Of a stretch of 43,569 bases of DNA, positions 1-9,795 are shown one piece after another (positions within the stretch are counted from its first letter, which is position 1; each line of letters begins with the position of its first letter). Below the pieces are notes generated by a model. That model was given only the letters and a program-made list of their open reading frames with translations, had not been told where the DNA came from and searched no databases. Source of the DNA: a virus; IMG/VR virus record IMGVR_UViG_3300043673_000017, positions 1 through 43,569 of that record. One strand, written 5' to 3'. Made by a program: the position numbers and the translations under genes.

Positions 1-1721
1 CGCATCATGGTATTGCGTACGCGGACATCGCAGCCATTGGTCAGAGAGCCTGCCGTACAGGTATCGTCGCTGGCTTCGCCGAGGTTGTAGATGCTGGTGT
101 TTTCAGTGCCCGAGAATGTGGTGCTCGAAGTCGCGAAAGACTCATACTGCGTATGGTAACCGGGCTGCCCGAGCACATTCCCAACGACGTTATAAGCGCG
201 GTTGAAGGATCGCGCGATATAGGGAACCGTGGTATTCGTCTTGCCGATCTGCCAGCCGATGAGCATGTTGCGGAAAAGAGTTTGCTGGGTGCTCGATCCG
301 TGGATGATATCGGCCCAATCTCCGTTGAAGCTATTTCCTTCCCATAGGTTCATTTCGTTTCCGGCATTGTGATTGGCATAAGTGGCCTGCATGAAAGATG
401 GAGCCGCTGTATAGATATTGTCGATTGAATAGTTGTAGCCGTAGACGTTGCCGGAGTTTCCGCCTCCCACCACAATTGGCGCGGTCACTTGTTGGAAGAT
501 ATTGTTTTCGTCGAGATCGGCAGAGGAGTTTTCCATCTCGATGCCATAGCTCTGCGAAGCACCTCCGCCCACTGAGCCAAAGAAATAACTGTCGCGAACG
601 ACGGTCTGGAACGAAAGCGCAGGCTCGATGTGATACCTGCCCGCGTTCTCGGATCGCACATTCTTAAACCAGCATTGAAAACACTGTTGAGTTCCCATGT
701 TGCCGAAGTCGGTTGGATGACCAGCGGACATGGTTGAACCGTCCATCGTAAGGTTCTCCACTCCGACATTGAGCAAAGTGTCGAACCAGAATGCGCCGGG
801 CGATTGGCCGGAGCGAACGTTGGTAAAGTAAACCCCGGGCGAAATGGTGACGGTGTATGCTCCCCCGCCAAGCGACGTGACTCCGGTGATCTTCGTGTAT
901 TGCTGTTGAGAATGAGTGATTCCAGAGATGATTCTGCCGTCTTCGGCTCCGCCCACTTCAAGAGGGCAATTGGTGGTCGTGTCATCGCAGATGTAGACGC
1001 CACTTGTATCAGAGGTATCGTTGGCCTGATCGAGCGCGAGTAACCCGTTCAAGGGAGGAGTGCCTCCGCATCCCGTAAGGGAGATGGAAGTGGTTCCTTG
1101 CGCGTAGCCTGCAGACCAAGAGTTACAGGCTTGGGTGCCACCGGGAAGGACCGCCGCGCTGCCAAAGCTGATGTCATTTGGCTCAAAGAGGCAGATGCCC
1201 GCTTGCTGCCCTCCAGCGCATCCGGTTCCCACGGTAGGAATCAGTGTCGTTGAATTTGGACCTGCGCCTCGGATAACGACTTTGCTTTGCTGAACCGAGA
1301 GAAAGTCGAAATACCACATTCCGGCTGCGATATTGACGACGTTATGCGTGGCGTCACAGGAAGCAACCGAGGCGCGGAGAGAGTTTCCGTTTGCTACGGC
1401 GTTGCCTGATCCTGCCAGCAAAGACGGCTGAGTTGCGCAGTTCACGGTGTAGTTGGGGATCGTGAATCCTGCCGAGGTCCAGTCTATGGCGCGGGTCGGG
1501 TCGAGGAACGGACTCCACGCCTGCCCCAAAAGTTGTAGAGGGGCATAGAGGGCGAATGCTAGACTTGCCAGCATGAGATTTTTACGGATGTTGTTCTGCC
1601 ACCACAACCTTATATTCAACGTTGACCGCGAGCAGAACCTATCGCGCAAACTCTGCACAAAATGCGGATATGCTGCGCGATGGAGCGTATACCAGGGTTC
1701 GAATTGAATTAGTTTTTTCAT
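1..1721 (-). CDS. Partial right-handed beta-helix protein, secreted/tailspike type (C-terminus off the left edge)
   Basis: About 573 codons are present and no stop is reached before the window edge. The ATG at 1721 gives MKKLIQFEPWY; an in-frame ATG at residue 50 is an alternative start. Residues 49-66 are hydrophobic (LMLASLAFALYAPLQLLG) and could be a signal peptide or anchor. The rest is rich in Gly, Ser, Thr and Asn, with short repeating strands (KVVIRGAGPNSTTLI, VENLTMDGST, NNIFQQVTAPIVVGG) typical of pectate-lyase-like parallel beta-helices. It lies 30 bp downstream of another long beta-helix protein in the same direction, at the distal end of the structural operon where tailspikes or fibres sit. 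A role in binding or cutting a surface polysaccharide is inferred. No catalytic residues were assigned. Confidence 0.75.
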   Translation of the reverse strand, partial: MKKLIQFEPWYTLHRAAYPHFVQSLRDRFCSRSTLNIRLWWQNNIRKNLMLASLAFALYAPLQLLGQAWSPFLDPTRAIDWTSAGFTIPNYTVNCATQPSLLAGSGNAVANGNSLRASVASCDATHNVVNIAAGMWYFDFLSVQQSKVVIRGAGPNSTTLIPTVGTGCAGGQQAGICLFEPNDISFGSAAVLPGGTQACNSWSAGYAQGTTSISLTGCGGTPPLNGLLALDQANDTSDTSGVYICDDTTTNCPLEVGGAEDGRIISGITHSQQQYTKITGVTSLGGGAYTVTISPGVYFTNVRSGQSPGAFWFDTLLNVGVENLTMDGSTMSAGHPTDFGNMGTQQCFQCWFKNVRSENAGRYHIEPALSFQTVVRDSYFFGSVGGGASQSYGIEMENSSADLDENNIFQQVTAPIVVGGGNSGNVYGYNYSIDNIYTAAPSFMQATYANHNAGNEMNLWEGNSFNGDWADIIHGSSTQQTLFRNMLIGWQIGKTNTTVPYIARSFNRAYNVVGNVLGQPGYHTQYESFATSSTTFSGTENTSIYNLGEASDDTCTAGSLTNGCDVRVRNTMM

Positions 1722-1751
1722 TTGATGGAGAACACCGCGTAAGCCACGCCG

Positions 1752-4700
1752 CTAATTAGGCAGTGGTTGGCAGGTTATCTTGCCTCCAAAGGTTGTATCT
1801 GTCGCCTTAATTCTGAAGGCGTTCACGGCGGTTGTTGAGTTAAAGACTCCAGAAGTAAACTCAGGAACTACGCCACCGCCAGCGGTGATATTAGTACCCG
1901 CGGTTCCTTCAACCGTTTTGAAAATTGCGCTTCCGGGTGCATGGAGTGTCACGCGGAAATCCAATGAGCCATTTGAGACAACAGGGTTATTTGAATCGCG
2001 AAGAAAGATTCCTGCTTGGGAAGTTTTCTGCCCCGAAGAACCCGCAGAAGAAGTAGCGAAGCCAAGCGTGTAGGAGTAGCTTGTTCCCGCAACGTAAGTT
2101 GCCCCTCCATCCGTGGACATTTGAATGAAAAATTGATCGCCGCTTGATGACCCAACTAAGTTGCTTCCGCGAATTTCATAATCATTAAATGAGCTGCTTA
2201 TGCAAGACGTGAAATCTAGCTCTGTGGTGGTTCCCGAAGTTGCGGTATGTGATTCTGGGGTGGGATAGCCGCCCCCTGCTGCCTGCCATGTTGCTGCGCT
2301 TGAGCTCGTGGCGGTTGGGACAAAGCCTACAGATGGCGTACCCGTAACTGCAATTCCGTTGATCTTCGCCACAGTTGGATTCGGGTAGGTGCCGCTTAAA
2401 TCTCCGCCAGCTGCGCCCGTTGGTGGGCCGCCGCCACCAGCAATTCCGCAAGCTCCTCCTGCATCTGCCAGTGAGAGCGTTCCAGAGGAAAGGCTGAATT
2501 GAGTACAGTCTCCATTGGTTATTCCCGATGTCGGAATCCAAGCAAGTATGCGATCTGCGCCATTGCCCCAGATATGCCAGTTGGGTGTTGTCGTGGCATA
2601 GCCGAGTTCGCCATTCGCAGCACTCGTATAAGTCGCACCAACCGGCAACTTGAACTGCGTAGCTCCGCTCGCATCGGGAGTGCCTCCGAGCGTTGGCGAA
2701 GTCAGCGTCAATCCGGCAATCGTGGTCGTGGTCGAACCCGATGCAACCGACGTGCTACCAAGGGTAATCGGGAATCCGCTACTCACGCTCAACTGATTAT
2801 TCGTCCCCGCATCCGTAAACGGCACCGAGAGCGTCGTGCCATAGATATTGCTCTGTGCCCATTCATTGTTGGTGCTGGTTGCGTCGAAGGCGAGGCCAAT
2901 GACCCCCGAGGTTCCGTCTACCACGTTATTCTGGAATGCATTCGATCGACATAAAGTGCAATCGAAACCTTTCTGCGTTCCCGTTAAGCCCGTAACCGTA
3001 TTCCCGGTGAGGGAACCTCCCGCCACATCATTTAATTGAAACCCATAGGTTGATCCAACCCCCGGCGTTTTGATCTGCACATTCTTCACAACCGGATATT
3101 GCATATGCGTCAGCAAAACCGAGCCTTGAAACATCTGCATCCCGACCAAGCTGGTATTGATGCCGTGGTCGAGGCTGATCGCCGGATTCTGAAGAGCATC
3201 GCACCAATTCGCACCACCTGTGATAGTGATTTGCAGGTTGCTTGCCGTGGGACCGCCTGAGAGCACAACGCACTGGCCGATATTGTCGAACTTTGGATCG
3301 TTGATGCTGATGTCCTGCATCGCTCCGCTGGCACTCCCGATGCCGATTGAATTGTTCCCGCCTCCTGCTACCTCGAAGTGATCCAAGGTGTAATCGGCGG
3401 AGGGGACTTGGAAATACGCCGCATAGAGAACCAGTCCAGAGCAGCTATTCGCTACGGTATCGTACTTCATCCGGGTGCTCAGACCGTCAGAACCCAAATC
3501 CCATCCGTGAACCGTTCCGCTGGGGCATCCCACTCCAGAGAATCCCCACGACGCTACGCTGTTTGAAAATGCTCCATAGCCAAATGCCGCCGTTCCTTCC
3601 AGACGGAAGGGCCAGATCGAGTCATCCGACCAGACGTTATTCATGATGAATCCGCCCGTATCGACGTTGTTGATGCCGATGGCTCCAGAGGTCGCAGTGA
3701 CAGCACGATTCACGGCAAGATTCGTCATGCCGTTGCCGGTGATCGGCGTCGATAATCCAGATCCGTGGAAGTCCACGATAGTTGCGGTTGCGCTGGACGA
3801 GAACACCATGGGCCAGTTGGTCGCATGGTTCACGGAGGTCTTCAGAGGACACGCGCCCGCAAGCCAGATGCCGTTCGTGGTGATGGCTGGAATGCCTGCT
3901 GCAAATCGATATTGCTTGAAGCAGTCGAAGGTGATCGTTCCGCCGCCTGCTGCAACTGCTGCTGCCAGAGCCGTCGAGAAGCAACTCGTGTTGTCGGTGC
4001 CAGTGTTCGTGCTCAGAACGCCGTCGCCCACGCAGCCATAGTTGTCGATGGGGAAGGTGTTTGCCGGAGTACTGCTGCCTCCAGTGCCGAGACACGCGAA
4101 CGATCCACCATTCGCCGAATACTCAAGACAATGTGCAGTTGAATCGGCATACAGGATGTCATGTCCCGAAGCCGCGCTCGCTGCGGTTCCTTCGGTCGCG
4201 TTAAATGTGCCGCCCTGCCCGCCTGCAACTGCGACGGCAACGGGCTCTGTCGATGTGACTGTGGTGCCGTTATCGCTGAGGGCTGATTGCGCCCCTGTGG
4301 TGGTTGCGTTTGTTGCTTTGCCTATGACGTTGGCCGCTTGCCCTGAGACGGTGCCGGAGCCACCACCACCCGATCCGCACGGCGTTGCAGTCGAACCCAG
4401 CACGCCAGTTGCCCACGTTGCGCAGCCATCCGCAACGCCTGTATTGGTCAGCGAATGACCGGATGCGATGGTCATTCCCAAACTGAAGGTGTGCGCTGCC
4501 GCCCAGATGAAAGCGTGAGACGTGTCTACATCGAGTGTGGTATTCGTAGGAGTCCCACCAACTACAAGCGTGGCTCCGGGGCTGGTGATGGTGTCACCGC
4601 CACCGCCGCCAGAACTCGACAGCGGAGCCCATACGAATGACCCGCCGCCGACGTTATGGGGTTTGCACAAAACCTCGTCGTCAGCAACTCCTGATGCCGT

Positions 4701-6221
4701 GACGCAATCAGTGGTGTTGGTAATCAGGACTGCTGTGCCATAGCTAAGGCCGGGATTGGGTTCGGTGCCGAGAAGATAGCTATTGAAGACTTGCGGAAAC
4801 AGCGGGTCGAGATAGATGGAATTCGTGGTCAGATCAAATCCAAGAGGAGGGCGGACGTAGATCTTATTGGGCGTCGGCACCGCAGAACCGGAGTAGTGAA
4901 TGATCAATCCGACCGAATTGATGTTGGTGGTGGTGTTGATCCGAGTTGCCCCACTAACGCTCATGGAGGCCACTGTGGTTGCGGTGGCTACTTGCGCCCC
5001 GGTGAATCCCGTTGCTCCCGTTGATTGCTGCATAGATGACGACTGGAAGTGTGGAGGATCAAGGGTCGCAGTTCCACTGCTCATTGTTGCCAATGCGTAT
5101 GTAGGGGGAGCCAGCGTGGGGAAACAAAAATTATTCGTATCTACCGCGCTGACGCCTTGGATTGCAAACGCCTGAACATCGATTACATCGGCTGCGGTAA
5201 GGCCAACATCTGCCAGTGAATACTGATCCCACGTTCCGATGTTTGTGTAGGAAAGAGAGCAGATCGATCCCATCGTGATCGTGCCGCTGCCATTCTGTCC
5301 ATTTGCCGAACCGACAATAGATCCCGGCGCAAAATCCCTTCGCGTTATCGTGAATCGATGCGGATAGATGGCGATATAGTTTCCTACCGGGATGGTGACA
5401 AAAGTGGTGATATTGGGATTTGCGTTAGGGACATAGGCGCTCTTCCTCCCCGTCGCGAAGTCGTTCTGCCAAATCACATTGGTAAACCCTGCGGGCGCCA
5501 CGGGAAGAGTCGAGTTGAAATCCACTACTCCCTGATTAACTCCAACTGCGGTGTCTTCCACTTGGAAGGTGGTTGCGGTTGGGGGCGGGATGGTGCAAGT
5601 CCCCCCTAGCGCGCATACCTGCCCGTTGACCGTGGTCTGAGGATGAGTGATTCCCGAATTGTTGAGCGTCCCGGTAACGCCGAATGTCTCGATGCCACCA
5701 GAGGGATTCGAGAACGCGAAATTCAGTCCGTTGAACGGCGCCGGGTTCACATGGTTAAGCAAAGTCTGGCTGAAATTGTTACCGCCATTCGTCTGGATCG
5801 TGGGGCCAACACCCCCGCCTCCACCGCCAACTTGAAGGTCTGTCAAAGTGACCGGAAGCAGGTAGGTCAGAGGTGGAACCCCTCCGCTCATCACCACGTC
5901 GTAGCCTGTGTTTATGGCGGCGTAAAAGAGCCACTGGCCCGGCGCTGCGGTCGAAGGCAGAGAATTATTTGCTGTGAAGGGATTGCCGAGAGGCGTGCCG
6001 CTTGCGTCTTTGAAGATCGTCGCAGGGTTCGTCGTCCCGGTGAGAAATACCGTGACTGTGCAGGAGGGAATTACACCTTGGAGTTTATTGGTGGAGCTGA
6101 GGCCCTGCACTACTGCGGAACGGCCGCCACTCTCGCAGTAACCGTTAAATGCAGCCGTCTGCGCGAATAGCGCAGGCGAGGAGATTACCAGAAATGCGAG
6201 AAAGAGAAGACGCTTCGGCAT
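1752..6221 (-). CDS. Large tail-fibre/tailspike-like beta-helix protein with N-terminal signal peptide
   Basis: This 1,489-aa protein probably starts at ATG 6221, with GAGGA 5 bp upstream; a GTG at 6236 is in frame. Residues 1-21 (MPKRLLFLAFLVISSPALFA) look like a cleavable signal peptide, which is unusual for a virion protein. The N-terminal third is low-complexity, Gly/Thr/Ser-rich. Near residue 720 the motif FPIDNYGCVGDGV opens a pectate-lyase-3-type beta-helix, seen in many phage tailspikes. Near residue 1267, GGDLSGTYPNPTV is a motif common in phage fibres. A beta-rich C-terminal domain ends in CQPLPN. Position at the distal end of the late operon supports host recognition. A secreted host-type protein is the alternative. 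Confidence 0.8.
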   Translation of the reverse strand: MPKRLLFLAFLVISSPALFAQTAAFNGYCESGGRSAVVQGLSSTNKLQGVIPSCTVTVFLTGTTNPATIFKDASGTPLGNPFTANNSLPSTAAPGQWLFYAAINTGYDVVMSGGVPPLTYLLPVTLTDLQVGGGGGGVGPTIQTNGGNNFSQTLLNHVNPAPFNGLNFAFSNPSGGIETFGVTGTLNNSGITHPQTTVNGQVCALGGTCTIPPPTATTFQVEDTAVGVNQGVVDFNSTLPVAPAGFTNVIWQNDFATGRKSAYVPNANPNITTFVTIPVGNYIAIYPHRFTITRRDFAPGSIVGSANGQNGSGTITMGSICSLSYTNIGTWDQYSLADVGLTAADVIDVQAFAIQGVSAVDTNNFCFPTLAPPTYALATMSSGTATLDPPHFQSSSMQQSTGATGFTGAQVATATTVASMSVSGATRINTTTNINSVGLIIHYSGSAVPTPNKIYVRPPLGFDLTTNSIYLDPLFPQVFNSYLLGTEPNPGLSYGTAVLITNTTDCVTASGVADDEVLCKPHNVGGGSFVWAPLSSSGGGGGDTITSPGATLVVGGTPTNTTLDVDTSHAFIWAAAHTFSLGMTIASGHSLTNTGVADGCATWATGVLGSTATPCGSGGGGSGTVSGQAANVIGKATNATTTGAQSALSDNGTTVTSTEPVAVAVAGGQGGTFNATEGTAASAASGHDILYADSTAHCLEYSANGGSFACLGTGGSSTPANTFPIDNYGCVGDGVLSTNTGTDNTSCFSTALAAAVAAGGGTITFDCFKQYRFAAGIPAITTNGIWLAGACPLKTSVNHATNWPMVFSSSATATIVDFHGSGLSTPITGNGMTNLAVNRAVTATSGAIGINNVDTGGFIMNNVWSDDSIWPFRLEGTAAFGYGAFSNSVASWGFSGVGCPSGTVHGWDLGSDGLSTRMKYDTVANSCSGLVLYAAYFQVPSADYTLDHFEVAGGGNNSIGIGSASGAMQDISINDPKFDNIGQCVVLSGGPTASNLQITITGGANWCDALQNPAISLDHGINTSLVGMQMFQGSVLLTHMQYPVVKNVQIKTPGVGSTYGFQLNDVAGGSLTGNTVTGLTGTQKGFDCTLCRSNAFQNNVVDGTSGVIGLAFDATSTNNEWAQSNIYGTTLSVPFTDAGTNNQLSVSSGFPITLGSTSVASGSTTTTIAGLTLTSPTLGGTPDASGATQFKLPVGATYTSAANGELGYATTTPNWHIWGNGADRILAWIPTSGITNGDCTQFSLSSGTLSLADAGGACGIAGGGGPPTGAAGGDLSGTYPNPTVAKINGIAVTGTPSVGFVPTATSSSAATWQAAGGGYPTPESHTATSGTTTELDFTSCISSSFNDYEIRGSNLVGSSSGDQFFIQMSTDGGATYVAGTSYSYTLGFATSSAGSSGQKTSQAGIFLRDSNNPVVSNGSLDFRVTLHAPGSAIFKTVEGTAGTNITAGGGVVPEFTSGVFNSTTAVNAFRIKATDTTFGGKITCQPLPN

Positions 6222-6240
6222 GGAGTCCTCAAACACAGCC

Positions 6241-6277
6241 GAGCCGTCTGCATTCCCTTAAGGCGCTTCGGAATCTC
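6241..6277 (-). repeat. Bipartite repeat element, copy 1 (upstream of the tailspike gene)
   Basis: On the plus strand, GAGCCGTCTGCATTCC and AGGCGCTTCGGAATCTC are separated by 4 bp. The same 16-bp and 17-bp blocks recur at 23451-23493 with a 10-bp spacer. On the minus strand the element lies just upstream of the tailspike start and can pair ATTCC with GGAAT. A promoter, leader or processing signal is possible; function is unknown. Confidence 0.7.
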
Positions 6278-6337
6278 GCTTAGAGTTTACCCTTGGGGTG
6301 CATTTTCCGCTACGTATTTCGTGTAACAGGGTTTAGA

Positions 6338-6937
6338 ATGGACCGCATGAATGAGATTGCGTCAGAGCCCACCGTCGTAGCCGATAAGCCTTCGAAGCCG
6401 AGAAAACGGCGCAAAAAACGCAGCGATAAGGGCAAGCGCAGAGTGTCTGCACGCAGTAATTCCGTGGAGACCGTCGTAGGCGTCACGCTTGCGCATGGGC
6501 AGGAGCCCGTTTTCCGCACAGAGATGCGCCCCAAAGAGCAGCCGTCCGCGCCGCCTATTTCGCCCGCTGGCCCGTCCCCCGCCGTGCTCGAACTCCAGTC
6601 TGATATTGTGGTCCTCGTTCGCCAGCGGTCCGAACTACGCGCGCGCGCATCGGCGGCACAGGCGAAGCTATTTCAGGCGCAAGCCGAAGCGCAGGCCGCG
6701 CAGGGAGATTTGTCGGGCTTGGATCAGGAAGTCCAGTACCGCATGGGGCTGATTGCGCAGTTGGAGAATCGGGCGCCGCAGAGCCCAGTGCTCAACTTCC
6801 CGCAGCCGGGAGCGCTGACGTACACCGGAGATTTGAGCAGCTTCTCCAGCGAGCCTGCTCCGCGTCCAGTTCAGCAGGGCGACCCGAACGATCTCGTAAA
6901 CCGAGGACATGCGGCGATCATGCGTGCGGCGATATAG
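6338..6937 (+). CDS. Hypothetical basic, coiled-coil protein
   Basis: This 199-aa protein is read from ATG 6338 (MDRMNEIASEP); a further in-frame ATG lies three codons on. Residues 20-45 are strongly basic (KPRKRRKKRSDKGKRR), followed by a Pro-rich stretch and a predicted helix or coiled coil rich in Ala, Gln and Arg (about residues 85-145). The C-terminus is Pro-rich. It is the only plus-strand gene within the left-hand structural region and converges on the gene at 6918-7832, overlapping its end by 20 bp. The long clean frame supports coding. I do not recognise the family; the basic segment suggests nucleic-acid binding, which is inference. Confidence 0.6.
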   Translation: MDRMNEIASEPTVVADKPSKPRKRRKKRSDKGKRRVSARSNSVETVVGVTLAHGQEPVFRTEMRPKEQPSAPPISPAGPSPAVLELQSDIVVLVRQRSELRARASAAQAKLFQAQAEAQAAQGDLSGLDQEVQYRMGLIAQLENRAPQSPVLNFPQPGALTYTGDLSSFSSEPAPRPVQQGDPNDLVNRGHAAIMRAAI

Positions 6938-7832
6938 CACGAAATCCGAGGTCTTCTGATGGCTCCAAACCACGCGGACAAGCTACCCGAAACGGGCAAG
7001 GATGAATCCGGTCGAAGCACATCGAGAGATGCGGTTCTGGCGGCTCTTTTTGAGAGTGGATTCTGGTCAGATGTTTTCCTGCGAGAGCGATACGGCTGGG
7101 TGCGTGATCTGGAATATCCGCCGATAGAACATGTAAGTTTTCGGCCAGCACCCCGTCCTCCGTCATAGCGTCCAGCCACTCTTCGCGGCTTGCATCGTCC
7201 TTTTCTCTCTGCACGCGCTCCCATGCTCCGCCAAATGACTCCCCGTCCCGTTTCACGAACCGCAGCACCTTCGCTACCGGATGACGCCAGCCAACCGTGA
7301 ACGGATTCGACCATCGGCCATGTCTGAGGCTTCCAATCGGCACCACAATTACATCCATTGGCACCTGATACGCGGACGTTTCGCCCTGAGTCTCCCAAGA
7401 GTTTCGCAGTTCTACTTCGCGCCACGCATCCCAGCGGTCAACCAGAGCCACCGAACGCAAACCCCGCTCCGAGGCACTTAGGAACGCGCCGCTGCTCCAC
7501 GTAGAACCGTCGGGCAGCCTAGTTGGCTCGGGGCGCTTCCACGGTGCGCTGTCGCTCCGCAGCAGCCAGCACAGGAAGCTCGCAAGCCCACTCACGTGTT
7601 CCGCGAGTCCAAGCAGGTCAGTTTCCGCCGTGTCGAGGCCGATTTCGGTTGCCAGACGCATCGCTTCCTCGGACGCAGCTTCGCCGGGATCTTCGGCGCG
7701 TGACTCGAGGCCGTGCTCGATGGCTTTGCGGAGGATGACTTTAGGGGTGAGCGCGGCAGGTTCCCAGCGCTGGAGATAATGAGCCTGTCTGCGGCAGAAA
7801 TCGTCACTGTGCAGCAGAAACGGGCTGTCCAT
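6918..7832 (-). CDS. Hypothetical protein with C-terminal cysteine cluster
   Basis: This 304-aa protein starts at ATG 7832 (MDSPFLLHSDDFC), with a GAGGA ribosome site 9 bp upstream. It overlaps the upstream gene by 29 bp. The C-terminal CFDRIHPCPFRVACPRG has three closely spaced cysteines, and another Cys lies near residue 13. That spacing resembles the Fe-S or zinc clusters of Cas4/AddB-type PD-(D/E)XK nucleases, but I cannot find a convincing D-(E)xK core, so a nuclease call is not made. It follows the ejection-type proteins and precedes the tailspike. Function unknown. Confidence 0.65.
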   Translation of the reverse strand: MDSPFLLHSDDFCRRQAHYLQRWEPAALTPKVILRKAIEHGLESRAEDPGEAASEEAMRLATEIGLDTAETDLLGLAEHVSGLASFLCWLLRSDSAPWKRPEPTRLPDGSTWSSGAFLSASERGLRSVALVDRWDAWREVELRNSWETQGETSAYQVPMDVIVVPIGSLRHGRWSNPFTVGWRHPVAKVLRFVKRDGESFGGAWERVQREKDDASREEWLDAMTEDGVLAENLHVLSADIPDHAPSRIALAGKHLTRIHSQKEPPEPHLSMCFDRIHPCPFRVACPRGLEPSEDLGFRAISPHA

Positions 7833-9795
7833 CGCGCAAATCCTCAAGCTGCTTGGTCTTCGGTCCCTTGATCACCGCCGCGCCAATCATGGCCTTCACC
7901 AGCGCCGGCGATACGTGGATGCCCTTCGATTCAGCCGCCGCGATGATGGCCGGGAAGTCGCCACGCAATTCAGGCGGAATCTGCGCAATGTCCTTCGCTG
8001 TCGGTTCGGTGAGGAATTTGACCACATCGGGGCGCTCAAGATAGTTCGCAATTGCCGTCTTTCCCGCGCCGTAGATCGCGCGCACGGCCACATCTTTGCC
8101 GATTCCTTCGATATTGCCAGTAATCGCGTTCCGGATAGCGTCGAGGATGACGAACGTGTTGGCCCATGTGCCGCCGCGGTTGCGGATATTGTCGCTGCGC
8201 TTTTGGAGAGCGTCAGCCTTCGCCTGGCGCACTTCATCCGGACCGACTTTCTTGAGGTCTGGCTTTACTTCTACAGGCTTCGGCGAAAGGGGCGACACCT
8301 GCTTGGCTGGCGTTCCCGGCTTTGTCGTCTTCGCCTCTGCCGCATATCCGCGCACGGTATTGATACGCCGAGCCAGTGCCGGATCAAACTTAGCCAACTG
8401 CTCGATACCGGATTGATCCTTGCCGGCGAACGAACCTACTGTCTTGCCGCGCTCCGTGGCGTCGAGAGCCTTCCGGACAGGCGAAGCGCGATCAATGAAG
8501 GTTTCGGCATATTCGCGGTAATACTTGCGCGCTGCCTGAAATTCAGGGAGTTTGCGGTTGTCTTTGGCAATCCCTTCCATCGCATCGGTAATCGACTCCT
8601 GCATCCCCTTGTAGGCGTTGAATACGTCTCCAGCGAGTGTTCCCTTGCGCAACTCGCGTCCAAGCTCTTCGCGGTACCCCTGAAGGTCGCGATAGGTGAG
8701 CGGATCTGACCCGTTCATCCGCTTTTCCATGTCTTTGAGGATGGTTGGTTCGGTGTTCGATCCCTTGATTTTCTCGCTGGCATCTTCAACCAGAGAAGCG
8801 AGTAAATTCTGCGGAGCTGCCTTGTCATCAAGAGCCGCATTGAGGTCGTTGTATTTCTTGTTAGCTTCGGCGTTTACGCGGTCCTCTGTCGCCTCAAGTT
8901 GCGTCTTAATTTCAGGGTCCAGATGCTCGACGCCGCGCTCAAGAGCGACTTTGCGGTCCTTTGCATCTTGCACGGCGGTATCCTGCGCTTCTGCGGCGAT
9001 TGTCTTCTTGCCGTGTTGCGCGACTTGCTCTTTACGCTTCGCGGTTTGCTCCGCGTTCTTTTCGGCGGTCTTCGCCACTTCCGTCGCGTTCGCTTCCTGT
9101 GTGCTCTTGACGAGTTCCTTGGTAGCCTGCGGGCCGGTTCCACTCACTCCGCGCACCGTCTTTTCGCGCGCCGTCTTCGCCGTATCCATCAGCTTCTTGG
9201 TCGCAGGTCCAACGACGCGTCCAGCAGCGTCCAGCACGGCAGTCTGTCCAACTAGCTGCTCTGCCGTCTCTAGCGGCTGATGAATGACAGACTGAGCAAA
9301 CTCTCCACCGGCAGTCTGCTTGCCTCTAAATACATCCGCAGCCATACCGGGAGGACTCGCGCGCAAAATAGTGGACAGAATTCCTTCAACAGTGCTGACG
9401 GGTCGGAGGATGACTCCGAGTCCAGCGGCTCCGATGTTTCCCACCGCCTTTAATCCCTCTTTGCCGTAAGCCGACGCATCGTAGTGGCCGTCTTTCGGTA
9501 AGAGCGATTTATAGTCGTGGGGTTCGATGCGCGTCAGTGGATCGCGCCAATCGCCTGTATCTGTAGCTGCGGGTGGAGGCGGATCCGAACCGGCAGGCTT
9601 CGCAATGTCGGCAAAGTCATCGTTCGGCCGCACGGATGCCAGAGGAGTTTCGATGACAGGATCGGCGAGGTTCGCCCCATTCTTAAATGTCTGCTTTTTC
9701 ACAGAACCGTCAGGGTTATGAACGTCGAACGTCATCTCCGCAGGCGGTTTTTTGGCGATGTCGGCGAAGTCGTCGGTTTGCTGGCTAGGGCTCAA
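7804..9795 (-). CDS. Putative ejection (internal virion) protein, large
   Basis: This 663-aa, Ala/Lys/Glu-rich protein is read from a TTG at 9795 that overlaps the upstream stop by 11 bp. No good ribosome site decides the start. The N-terminal region carries the peptide DDFADIAK twice (near residues 8 and 59). The centre is long, charged and helical, and a hydrophobic Gly/Ala segment occurs near residues 115-150. With the two genes upstream it forms a set of three helical, low-cysteine proteins between tail and fibre genes. This matches the arrangement of podovirus ejection proteins (P22 gp7/gp20/gp16 or T7 gp14-16), injected with the DNA to cross the cell envelope. The assignment rests on context and composition. 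Confidence 0.65.
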   Translation of the reverse strand: MSPSQQTDDFADIAKKPPAEMTFDVHNPDGSVKKQTFKNGANLADPVIETPLASVRPNDDFADIAKPAGSDPPPPAATDTGDWRDPLTRIEPHDYKSLLPKDGHYDASAYGKEGLKAVGNIGAAGLGVILRPVSTVEGILSTILRASPPGMAADVFRGKQTAGGEFAQSVIHQPLETAEQLVGQTAVLDAAGRVVGPATKKLMDTAKTAREKTVRGVSGTGPQATKELVKSTQEANATEVAKTAEKNAEQTAKRKEQVAQHGKKTIAAEAQDTAVQDAKDRKVALERGVEHLDPEIKTQLEATEDRVNAEANKKYNDLNAALDDKAAPQNLLASLVEDASEKIKGSNTEPTILKDMEKRMNGSDPLTYRDLQGYREELGRELRKGTLAGDVFNAYKGMQESITDAMEGIAKDNRKLPEFQAARKYYREYAETFIDRASPVRKALDATERGKTVGSFAGKDQSGIEQLAKFDPALARRINTVRGYAAEAKTTKPGTPAKQVSPLSPKPVEVKPDLKKVGPDEVRQAKADALQKRSDNIRNRGGTWANTFVILDAIRNAITGNIEGIGKDVAVRAIYGAGKTAIANYLERPDVVKFLTEPTAKDIAQIPPELRGDFPAIIAAAESKGIHVSPALVKAMIGAAVIKGPKTKQLEDLRDGQPVSAAQ

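Noticed and set aside
6918-7832. Cas4/AddB-like PD-(D/E)XK nuclease
   Set aside because: The C-terminal cysteine cluster is suggestive, but I could not find the D-(E)xK catalytic core.
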